Positions 55,901-64,000 of a DNA stretch of 64,000 bases are shown here, in pieces. Made by a program: the position numbers and the translations under genes. The notes under the pieces are model-generated. The model made no database searches. It saw nothing but the letters and a program-made list of their open reading frames with translations, and was not told the origin of the DNA. The DNA lies in the NCBI GenBank assembly GCA_037951105.1, contig JBAMJV010002043.1, positions 97,001-161,000 on the forward strand. The letters are read 5' to 3'. The DNA is from Echinarachnius parma (lineage: Eukaryota; Echinodermata; Echinoidea; Clypeasteroida; Echinarachniidae). Numbering within the stretch: the stretch's first letter is position 1; each line of letters starts with the position of its first letter.

Positions 55901-58218
55901 AAAGCTTCATTGTCTCCCCCTATTGGTAATGCATTGTGAAAACATCATTGATCAATCATTACACTGAACATGACTTTGTTATTGGCAGAGATAACAAATT
56001 TACTGAAAAAATTTCATTACTACAGGCATGAACATGTTCACCCCTGGTTTTAATTTTTGAGCTGAACTTAATTTTCTAAATTCTTAGGCAATGAGAATAC
56101 AGTTTTTGGGTGCGAGTGAAGACCAATAAAGCAGTTTTATGATCCCTCAGAGCTTGATAGTTGATACACTCTTATAAAAAAAAATTGAAAACAGTTTCTC
56201 ACCTTGTTCTTTTCTACTCAAACACGTGTATCCAGCTTCTGACAGCAACCTGCTAGAATCTGATCCCTCGATTGATTTTGATCAGGGATGAGGGAGGAAA
56301 TTAAGAGATTAGGATTGTCAGTTAACACACTGCCCCGGATAATTAATTACCAGGAAGGGTAACCCAGAGCCAAGCATTGTTTTCCAGTATATGGCATACG
56401 TCCCTGGTTGAGTTGCTTGACCCCTGGTTTTGTTGAAATTGTGTGCGGGGAAGTATGACTCACGATATCCCTCGTGCCACATAGAATCAGCTGTTACTAT
56501 CTGGGAAATAAAGAGAGATGCTAATCGGCTTCTCGCATATTACAGCTCCTTGAAATTGATTTCCTTGTACAAGACAATAATAGGGTTAAATTATTTAGTT
56601 TTCTTCCACACAATTCACTCAAAGAAAGAAAGAAAGAAAGAACGAAAAATGCTGATTTCTAAAATAAAGGATCCATACTACTTTTTTTTTTAACCAGAGT
56701 CCACGACAGCCATTTTATAAGTTAACAAGTTATGTGCTGACATACATATTTAAATAAGAGAATACATTATTCTTTGAAACAAGAAAGCCAAAATATTGTG
56801 ACCCTTTTTATGAAATAGGCTTTGTAACATAGCAGCAACAATATGTAGAGACCTTTTCGACCTAATCATGACCCATACGTATGTTTTGTTGAATCACTTT
56901 ACTGGTAAAGGGGATAGTAAAAAGTACAGCGACCCCTGCCCTTATTGCGGAAGCTGGCAGAACAGCTGTATGTAGTTGCAACCTGTTGCTGGAAGGATAC
57001 GTGATCATATCGCATCAGTTTTGACATAGTTTACCACACAGCTTTAATCCGTGTCATGTTATTAACTTGCACATTGTTAAAAATTCACGGAATCAAAAGT
57101 GCAGTGGCTTATCTGCTAAAACTCACAATCACTCCTGCAGTACATGCAAGCCTTGATTTGAATGTAGAAGTTAACGTAACAGTTTTTGTTTGTTTCGGTA
57201 TTAAAAAGGTTATGGTCTCGTATAAATTAAGACTTTGCAGTCATATGGTCAGGGGATGACTACAGGCTTTGTGCTTGACCTATCTTTCACAGTAAAACTG
57301 CAGTGGATGATTATGGATGTAAATTTTACTTTAGCTTACAATCATCTTTGCCAAATTTTTGTTTTCCTTTCATGGGACTTACATTTGTATTTTTTGTTTT
57401 GCTTGTTTCCAATTCACAGGAATTGCTCATCTTTAAACAGTACTCCAAGCCCATCTGATGACCCTCCGAGCTATTCAGAGATCATCACGAGCAACACACG
57501 CATCTTCGGCATGCTGCCGAGCACACAGATACTGCCACAGCACATGTTAACGACGGGGACGCAATATCCAGAGCAAGGCCAGGCAGCCGGTAGTAGCAGT
57601 AGCACTAGGGAGCAGCAAAGTAATCAGAGCAGTACACATACGGAGCAGAATCAGAACAGTACAAGTACAAGTACAAGTAGGGAGCAGCAGCAGAATCAGA
57701 ACACTCGATGTACAGAGCAGCAACAAAATCAGAACAACAGTGGCAGCAACAGGCTTAATTCTCCTGCCACGCCAGTAGCGCAAGTAGCGGCATCTGCTGT
57801 TGCTACCTGCTCGTGTGGATCGCCGCTGAGGTCGCCAAGCCTTAGTCCACCCCACGCAAGGATGCTGCCACCATCTGTTCCCTCGTCACCAAAGCCGACC
57901 ATTGTTGCCATGAAGCAACGGCCGCAGAGATTCCTCAGTCCGCACTCGTCTCCGAGTCACTTCACAACATCGGTGGTAAACTCTGCAACCTCATCTCGGA
58001 ACTCTTCATGTTCAAACCTTAGCATACAAGGTTCGCCTCAAGTCGGACGTTCAGCTGTTTCACATTCAGGTACGCCGCCGATCACGCCTCCACGACCAGG
58101 CACGGCAGTGAGGACGAGCCCTTCCTCTGGTGGGAGTGCGGGAAACACTCTGAGAAACGAACATACAGTGGTAGACATGAGGAGGGCAGGGTTCATGTCG
58201 CGGTTTCACTTCCGCTGA
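40875..58218 (+). CDS. WBP1L: WBP1L-type WW-domain-binding membrane protein (complete, 5 exons)
   Basis: A single-pass membrane adaptor of the WBP1/WBP1L (OPAL1) family, whose PPxY motifs bind WW domains of NEDD4-type ubiquitin ligases. Exons: 40875-40982, 49576-49669, 55082-55234, 55686-55872, 57420-58218. Phases agree and give about 446 residues. A signal peptide (hydrophobic SLVFPVVFLTVFSQLF, about 18-33) is followed by a short ectodomain [20 protein letters not shown], then CTYYYELWWFWLVWFLIVFI with the membrane span. Human WBP1L has [20 protein letters not shown] and WFWLVW, almost identical. The cytosolic part has basic WQRKRFHPWRDNR, a PPPPY motif (DTPPPPYAAE), PPSY (SDDPPSYSEI), and a Q/N/S/T-rich and Pro/Ser-rich tail. 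WBP1 is the alternative name; one invertebrate gene may correspond to both vertebrate paralogues. Confidence 0.9.
41583..42110. repeat. Nested foldback element, 528 bp
   Basis: Outer arms: CTACAGAGCGCTAGCACTTG at the left and GCGCTGGCACTCTGTAG at the right, then AGAAGCCCCCAAACTTGCAC with GTGCAAGTTTGGGGGCTTCT and GATATTTTGGGGAAATATAT. An inner inverted repeat at about 41849-41955 is CGCCCGATTCCAATTAAACG with TTAAATTGGAATTGGGCG, plus ACTAACGCGTCGGATAACC. No transposase frame. Confidence 0.85.
46130..46330. promoter_or_regulatory. Candidate intronic regulatory cluster (octamer and CCAAT boxes)
   Basis: It contains ATGCAAAT (46232-46239, POU octamer), GCCAATGAG (CCAAT at 46256), CATTGGTTG (inverted CCAAT at 46288) and the palindrome CTGAGCATGCTCAG (46199-46212). 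It is GC-richer than the neighbouring intron. It could be an enhancer or an alternative promoter. Assigned only from motif density. Confidence 0.35.
47512..47668 (+). repeat. Two-unit tandem repeat of about 78 bp
   Basis: CATAATACAGATGTTTTTAT...TTGTTTTTATTACATAACAT...GCCCTGGTAATATAAAA is repeated directly with about 8 changes. Confidence 0.88.
49576..49669 (+). CDS. WBP1L: WBP1L exon 2 (Cys-rich ectodomain)
   Basis: The acceptor is CATTCAACAG and the donor GTAAGT. It encodes [20 protein letters not shown], then GECCTYYYELW plus one base. The CDTGHCC...CCxYYYELW signature is diagnostic of the WBP1 family. Confidence 0.93.
50450..50710 (+). repeat. Tandem array, about 3.5 units of about 73 bp
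   Basis: The unit TTGATGACTTTCCCTGGACA...TATTTTGTGCAAAATGTTGC...TTTCTTAGTATATTGATAAC repeats at about 50490, 50560, 50620 and 50675 with diverged bases. Confidence 0.75.
51899..52222. repeat. MITE with ACCAGGGATGCCAG ends
   Basis: The left ACCAGGGATGCCAGAG and the right CCACTGGCATCCCTGGT form terminal inverted repeats. The interior has GTTCCGGCTATAGCCGGAAT and an A/T-run. Non-coding. Confidence 0.8.
55082..55234 (+). CDS. WBP1L: WBP1L exon 3 (membrane span and juxtamembrane)
   Basis: The acceptor is TTGCATTTGTGCAG and the donor GTAAAT. It encodes WFWLVWFLIVFIIGFCVWQR, then KRFHPWRDNRCERSCSIQDM and FRGFSFPDITP. The hydrophobic stretch is followed by Arg/Lys residues, as expected for a type I span. 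Confidence 0.92.
55686..55872 (+). CDS. WBP1L: WBP1L exon 4 (PPPPY motif)
   Basis: The acceptor is GTTCTTTGTGCAG and the donor GTGAGT. It encodes VPPCKLPSYAEIGETVSYDT, PPPPYAAEAAVPACLGEGPS, TSLPAGQSYARPPPHRSLQA and INR. PPPPY is a class I WW-domain ligand, conserved in WBP1/WBP1L. Confidence 0.9.
55873..57419. other. WBP1L intron 4: nothing recognised
   Basis: AT-rich intron with a short (GAAA)n run at 56620-56645. No repeat family was identified. Confidence 0.5.
57420..58218 (+). CDS. WBP1L: WBP1L exon 5 (low-complexity cytosolic tail)
   Basis: The acceptor is CAATTCACAG and TGA is at 58216. It starts NCSSLNSTPSPSDDPPSYSE (second PPxY). Then a Q/N/S/T-rich block with EQQ/EQNQN repeats follows (about 57560-57760), and then Ser/Pro-rich text with PSLSPPH, SGTPPITPPRPGT and a basic end MRRAGFMSRFHFR. 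Human WBP1L has a Pro/Ser-rich tail but not this Q/N repeat. Confidence 0.9.
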
Positions 58219-61140
58219 AAGCACAGTGACTGTGCATGAAATATGTTAAATATGAACATCACTCAAGTTACACCGACATCTCAGTAGAGGGTGACTTGAC
58301 TGAAGACATTATTAGGTAGTCGTATATTTCAATAGTACTCTTACTGTTCCATTTTTAGGAACATTATAACGATTTACCAGATGGCTGTCTATCATGATGA
58401 TAGTAAACGATTGTTGAAGATAATTCAGTGGGATAGAAAGACCAAGTCTGTTTTGAGCTCAGTCACATGATGTTTATATCGTTCAAAGTTATGTTGACTG
58501 TTGACCCTTTTGAGCTGTTATTTCCTTTTGTATGTGTGCTGGTTTCATGTAACGAAAAGAAGAATTGAATTTATATAGGGAGCTTCATTTTCATACCATT
58601 AACCAATTCTGGTTTTGATATTGGCAACAAGAGTAATTTGTGCACGCTATATAAACGATATGCTCTGTAATGTTAGTGAAAGCAAAGCAATGCATATTTA
58701 CTTTCTACGTTCTCCATCAGATGCGTGCGTGCTGGGAGGAAATGTGTGCCTTTCGGTATGGTATGATTTGCGTAGCATACAAGTCTACAAGAACCTAGAA
58801 CACCGTAGTGTTTCCAATGTTTTGTTATGTGCACTGTAGCTGTGAAATGTAATATTTGCCCTGTATACCAAGTTCAATACAAGGTGAAATGCAAAAGGGT
58901 TAAAATACTTAAATATTGTCTTTATTTTTATATTTTCACCATTTAATGTACATCATTGTCTCTACGCCACTTTGCTCTTGGAAGCGATTAAATTTGTAAT
59001 TATGCAAAAAGACATCCCCCAAAATATAGAACAGTTAATATCGGTAATGAAGATGATTGCAGAAACGAAAACGATATCTGTATCGCAAATTTTCATTCCA
59101 ATTTCACTGTCATTAATGCTTGATAGTGACTAGACTAATTTAGAAGAACAACATGATACCTGTGGTGTAAGTATAACGTAAAGAGATCTTATGATATGGG
59201 TGTATCACCCTTCGTTGAGGTTATTTGATAATTCTGGGAATCTTTGCGTATTTTTAAAGATGTTAAAGTTCTAAGTGAATATAGGGATGAGAGTATTTGA
59301 ACTTTTTTAATATTAGAAATTACACTATGATATTAAACAGTGTTTGTAATTGTTTAAATTAAACACTTGTTAGTGATCGTTACCGTAGTAATGCTGATTA
59401 AATAGAAACAATCTCTAGGAATCAATGAAAATGTCCTTGTGCGCTAGCTTAGAACTAGTCTTTCATTTGCTTGTCTAATGTCAATGGTGACCAAATTGGG
59501 CTGTGGGTATAGAATTTGTAAATGAACTTATTACAAATTGATCCTGTATTTCCATACCTCACACATGTACGTGTAGTATTTTCATTTATTTATTAGTATT
59601 TTTACCATTATTTGAAATGTGAATGATTGTTTATCTTGCTCTCCACCTCATATATATCATCATTAGTTTATGCTGTAAGCACTCGAGATGGATATGACAA
59701 TCCAAGAAGATTCATGTCAGAATATGTGTTGATTTTGTTTTACTCTACTTATTTCCAGCAGGATTATTATAATTTACGTTTTAGTAAGAGAACATGCTGG
59801 GCTTATTGTTTATATTAACACTGGACTAAAGACGCAGATAAAGTGGATGTGCCTTGTGTGATAGACCCAGATTGTGTACTGTAAGAGTGTATAATACACT
59901 TTACATGACAATGTAGCAAATAATGTGTTAGGATGCATCTAATGCAAGCACTTTGAAGTAATACAGTGAAACCTCATTATAACGAGCACCGTTGGTCTAT
60001 TGAATTTACCTCTTTGCATTGGGGCTTAAAAACAATAAAATACATAGAAATTACCTCGCTATATCAGGTACCTCGTTATAAAGAGGTTCCACTGTAGAGG
60101 ATGACATGTATGTTGACGATGTAGCAAATAATTGTGTTAACAGCATCTAATGCAAGCATTTAGAAGTAACAGGAGGATAAAGAGAAAAGCATTTGTACCA
60201 GTGTTCCAACTGTAATTATGTTGTGACAAAAAAAATTAAAATGTTGAGTTCTGTTATTTACATGACAAAATGCAAATATTTGCCAGTAATCCCTTATGGT
60301 TGGATTATTGATTGATTTACCTTTGAATGGCATTATCTGAAGTTGCTAGTGGTTGCTACATGTAAATCATGAAATATATATATTTAAAACAAAAAATGAA
60401 AAAGAAAAAGAAGCGGACAGAATGTAAATAAGTTTTGTGACTTCAAGTGTATTTCATTTTATGCCAGTTCAAGGTGAATCTACTTTATCTGATGCATAAT
60501 GTCTTTCTAATTGAAAAAAAAAAGAAAGAAAAAAGTATTAGTATTATTTGTTTTTCTTCATGTCCTGTGCACTGGTTCTCAAGTTGGGAGGACTGTAAAA
60601 TGCTAGTCGATGAAATGTGCCAAGATAGCTTTTTTCTGTTTTCTCGTCATTTGTTCCTATTTGAAAGCCATTATTTTCTGAATTTTGGCGATCTTACTCT
60701 TAATCGATTGATAATGAAAGTATTCAAATTGATGATTCATTAGTGGAATCACAAGTTGAAACTGGAAAGTCAAATGAATTTTTATGTCTTGAAAGTTATC
60801 AAGGTAATATTAATGTTGCATTTTCGCAACACTTTGAGGTTAATTATTACTATGTCAACTGTAAAGACGTACACTTGTTATACGTTATATACTTAGCTGT
60901 AGTGCTACATTACAAATTTAAGCTCATAGGGTCATCGTGATAGGCTAGACGTCCTCTGTGATTCTCGCGTCTTTGTTTCATGAATTCATGCATGTTCACA
61001 TGGATTTGACAGCGATTATATTATCTTCATCGGTCGCATGTATACTATCTTCAATGTATAATGAAATTAAACAACTTTCACTATTTTGAAAAAAAGAGAA
61101 AATTTATATAAAAAAATAAAAGAAAGAGCAAATATACTCC
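58219..61140 (+). other. Presumed WBP1L 3' UTR
   Basis: There is no coding frame of note. A Pumilio-type TGTAAATA lies at 60423-60430. AATAAA at 61115-61120 and ATTAAA near 61067 are candidate poly(A) signals. A solo M6 element (59963-60095) lies within. The length of the UTR is an inference. Confidence 0.4.
59963..60095. repeat. Inverted-repeat element M6, solo copy
   Basis: ACAGTGAAACCTCATTATAA at the left and TTATAAAGAGGTTCCACTGT at the right. It has no inner element, unlike 22755-23050 and 61312-61643. Confidence 0.82.
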
Positions 61141-61311
61141 TGACAGTCTTCCAAGCATTTCTTTTCATTGTACAGTACTGTAAGTGGTGGTACTGAAATA
61201 GACTGAAGCTGGTGTGAGTTTGTTAGTGTGTGCATGTGTGTGTGTGTGTGTGAGAGAAACTATTTGTTGAGAGCTGCTGTGAACTTGTATCTGGTATGTG
61301 TATGTTTATGT

Positions 61312-61643
61312 TCAGTTGAACCTCTTTATAACAAACTCTGTTAACGAGGTACCTGGTATAGTGAGGCTATTTCACAGGTCCAGGTTCTATGTATTTTTTA
61401 TTATTTTAAAGACCTGATACAAGATCTGGGCCCTATTGCAGAAAAGAGTCGCAATCGATTGTAAAGTTGCAAGTCAGAAAATATGCACATTTGAACCAAT
61501 CAGATTTGAGCATTAGGTCTCTTGCTCCGACTTGCAATTAATTACAACTTTATAATAGATTGCAGTTCTTTCTGCAACGGGCCCTGATATATCTAGGTAA
61601 ATTCAACAGGGCCGAGGTGCTCGTTATAACAAGGTTTCACTGT
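61312..61643. repeat. Inverted-repeat element M6 carrying inner M7
   Basis: TCAGTTGAACCTCTTTATAA at the left and TTATAACAAGGTTTCACTGT at the right. The inner element at 61438-61585 runs from GGGCCCTATTGCAGAAAAGA to TTCTTTCTGCAACGGGCCC. Confidence 0.82.
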
Positions 61644-61721
61644 ATATGTATGCATGTGTGCATCTGTACTACAACTGTATATTAAGTAAAAGAAGAAAGA
61701 ATATCTGTACACAAGAACAAA

Positions 61722-61899
61722 TGTGACCAGCTTTAGCAAAACCTGGCACTTGTCGGTAATTCAGGTTTTGAAGAAATGGGCATTTTAATGTGTGTAAAAC
61801 TATAAGACCTATGATTGTAAAATTTAAACAATCATAGGCATGAAAATCTACATTTTGATTGCTACAGACAAGTGCCGGGTTTTGCTATAGCTGGTCACA
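61722..61899. repeat. Inverted-repeat element M1 copy (internally deleted)
   Basis: TGTGACCAGCTTTAGCAAAA at the left and TTTTGCTATAGCTGGTCACA at the right. It is about 70 bases shorter than the 17910 copy. Confidence 0.82.
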
Positions 61900-61932
61900 A
61901 TTATTAGGGGCCAAGAAATGGCCCAGGGGCAC

Positions 61933-62030
61933 GGGCGTCGATCTGTCATTGATACCCATTGATCAGGGGGGGATGATCCATTCATCCATCCCCCCCTGAT
62001 GAATGGGTATTACGTAAGTATCGACGCCCA
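61933..62030. repeat. Palindromic element, 98 bp
   Basis: GGGCGTCGATCTGTCATTGA...ATCAGGGGGGGATG mirrors CCCCCCTGATGAATGGGTAT...AGTATCGACGCCC. It is a sibling of 5303-5389. Confidence 0.8.
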
Positions 62031-62035
62031 TGCCC

Positions 62036-62178
62036 AGGGGTGTAGCATAAAGAGTTGCAATTAAACGCAAGAAAATGTGACTAAATTTGCACATACGATT
62101 GGCTCAAATGTTCGCATTCTCTTGACTTGCATTCAATCACGACTTTGCGATTGATCGCAGCTCTGAATACCAAACCCT
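62036..62178. repeat. Inverted-repeat element M7-like
   Basis: AGGGGTGTAGCATAAAGAGT at the left, with a diverged mirror CAGCTCTGAATACCAAACCCT at the right. The inner TTGCAATTAAACGCAA pairs with TTGCGATTGATCGCAG. Confidence 0.65.
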
Positions 62179-62895
62179 ACTGGTCTTTCAATCATAACAT
62201 GGAATAAGTAGATGAAAACAAGAGACTCCTTGACAATGTTCTTCATACGTGGTATCAGAAGTTTATTTTTCATTGAATACTTCACACAGAATTTTCATTA
62301 TAAATGTTTAGAAAATAGAAATGTGTAGTACTGATTAGTATTTTAGTTCACACACATATATACATGTATTGTTCATAGCTAGAAATGATTCCACATGATT
62401 TGGTCACTGCAAATACAAAACTCATTTTTATTCTGCAAAATAAAGAATTAAAGGGACCTCGTAACTCTGAATCAGCCACGCACGCAAATCTATTGGTTCT
62501 TTCATGCTTCTTTTTGTTTTACTAGCTCTTACAAAAAGAAGTATGAAAGCAGCTTTGCTTTTTCAATGTTTGTTTTGCAATCCACAAGTTTAATGCAAGG
62601 CCCACCAGTTTCCAGTAGGCATATTTGATTTAATTTGAAACGACAATGCCTTAGGATAATGTCAACTGTGTACTAACAAATTATTAGGAGTCCCAAAACA
62701 GCATTTTACATTTCCTCTCATTTCTTGGTTATTATATGACATTCATATACCGTGAGACTTTCACACATCACTCAGTATTGTATTATCACATATTGTATTA
62801 TTACACATTTTTATAAAACATTTGTCATTTTGGGCATGTGGTAAACATAGTAACACTAACATGTGATTACATTTGTAGGTACTTGGTTCCCTTTA

Positions 62896-63452
62896 AAGGA
62901 CAAATCCAGACAAATTGTTGTATGCACTATAAGACACTAAAAAGGATGAATAGTCTCTGAAAATTTGAGCACAATCGGTCAAGAAATAAGAAAACTATGC
63001 CTCTTTGAAAAGAGCTATGTATTTCTTTGTGTGACTCAAATTGGCAACGCACTCTGGCAAAGTTGTCGACAACTCCCCATACATTTTGTACACAAAATTT
63101 CAGTTTTGTCCAATTTTCTCAAAATTTATGTTTACCCTTCGTTCGAGTTCAACATATGTTTTGTAGAATGCTTTTTATAAATAACATATCATGAGTTGGG
63201 GGAATGGAAAAATATGACTATGAAGAAAACTGTAAAAATGGGAACCTTTGTGTACAAAACATATGGGGAGTTGTCCACACACTTATCAGAGTGCGTTGCC
63301 AATTTGAGTTCCCCATAGGAATAAATGGACATCTTCAAAGAGCCGTAGTTTTCTTGTTTCTTACCCGATTATGCTCTAACTTTCAGAGATTATTCTTCTT
63401 AATCTCTTCAAGACTATGAAAGCAACATTTTGCTTGGGTTTCATTGCCCATA
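62896..63452. repeat. Foldback element, about 556 bp
   Basis: Arms pair at several places: CAAATTGGCAACGCACTCTG with AGAGTGCGTTGCCAATTTG, CAACTCCCCATACATTTTGT with ACAAAACATATGGGGAGTTG, and AGCACAATCGGTCAAGAAAT with the reverse complement of TTTCTTACCCGATTATGCTC. Its half copy is at 24400-24530. Confidence 0.82.
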
Positions 63453-63824
63453 ATGAACACTAGTTGCACATTGCAGTTCTTAATTTGACAACAAAATATG
63501 TTGGTACTTCAATAAATTATAGAAGACAAATAATCATTAACTGCAAAAAAAAGAAGAAGAAAAAAGAAAAAGAAAATGAAACGGGGTATCCAGTCATTGC
63601 TGGAACGTGACGTTCTGCCCGACTCGTGATCTCATTTTGAGATTACCTATTCTTCACAATTATTGCACAATAATTGCACCCATGCAGAAACAAACTTAAA
63701 AACATGTTTACATCCCTCCCAAATGGGTCTAACTTTTCTAAGTCTTGCACGCACCAAGAGTTTCCTATAGAACTCTTGTCAAACGATGAATGTTTTTTTT
63801 GTGTGTTATTTTTGTTATTTGCAG

Positions 63825-63880
63825 ATCAGCGCCTGATGGATCGGGAGGCTGCTACAATAGAAACTGCCCAAAGCGAAATT
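63825..63880 (+). CDS. Orphan exon-like segment (next gene?)
   Basis: A T-rich tract and TTATTTGCAG precede the segment, and a GTACGT donor follows at 63881. Between them an open 18-codon helix-like peptide reads QRLMDREAATIETAQSEI. The family is not recognised. It could be an internal exon of a gene that continues to the right, or a chance fit; CAGTGGCGTAGC just after it is a common repeat word. Confidence 0.35.
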
Positions 63881-64000
63881 GTACGTGCACTGTGCAACCA
63901 GTGGCGTAGCATGGTCGGTTTCTTGCATGTTATATGACCATCATATATCTCAAACTAACTTTCAAACATCACTCGGTGAAATATTAGTCTACAGTAATAT

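Overview
The window is animal nuclear DNA: AT-rich, with split genes, GT-AG introns, tRNA-derived SINEs, LINE 3' ends and many short inverted-repeat elements. The gene set (BRD8, an SRSF10-type SR protein, WBP1L) and the repeat style (SINE tails ending in a GCGCTATATAAAT-like motif plus (ATT)n, and a CCTCCGCC...TCCGTCCG element) suggest a marine invertebrate deuterostome, most likely an echinoderm. Sequence reading alone does not fix the species. No retrovirus, LTR or capsid-bearing element was recognised.

Layout. (1) About 1-18.5 kb, + strand: the 3' two thirds of BRD8, the bromodomain subunit of the NuA4/TIP60 acetyltransferase complex. Twelve coding exons join in a consistent phase and end at 18490; the N-terminal exons lie off the left edge. 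(2) 18.5-25.5 kb: a repeat-filled intergenic region where BRD8 and the next gene meet tail to tail. (3) 25.5-35.2 kb, - strand: a complete five-exon gene for an approximately 184-residue SR splicing factor (SRSF10/12 type: RRM, then GDRKTPNQM, then RS domain). (4) 35.2-40.8 kb: a spacer with a (GAT)n array, a 5'-truncated LINE with a 282-codon open frame, and the presumed upstream regions of the two divergent genes. (5) 40.9-58.2 kb, + strand: a complete five-exon gene for an approximately 446-residue WBP1L-type membrane protein (signal peptide, Cys-rich CDTGHCC ectodomain, one membrane span, PPxY motifs, long Q/N/S-rich tail). (6) 58.2-64 kb: WBP1L 3' UTR and repeats, with one orphan exon-like segment near the right edge.

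The three genes do not form an operon and share no obvious pathway beyond gene expression (chromatin reading, splicing) and WW-domain adaptor function.

The most unusual structure is in the first 7 kb of BRD8. Three neighbouring coding exons each have partial tandem duplicates. In two cases the copies keep an intact 3' splice site but lack a usable 5' splice site. A 16-unit minisatellite, whose every unit carries a branch-point-like and polypyrimidine-CAG acceptor mimic, sits directly upstream of the next real exon. A similar duplication that stops just past an acceptor occurs in the SR-gene intron. Other highlights are a repeat element carrying tandem nuclear-receptor-type sites (AGGTCAAAGGTCAAGGTCA), two perfect short hairpins in a WBP1L intron, and two copies of one inverted-repeat element each carrying the same kind of second element inside.
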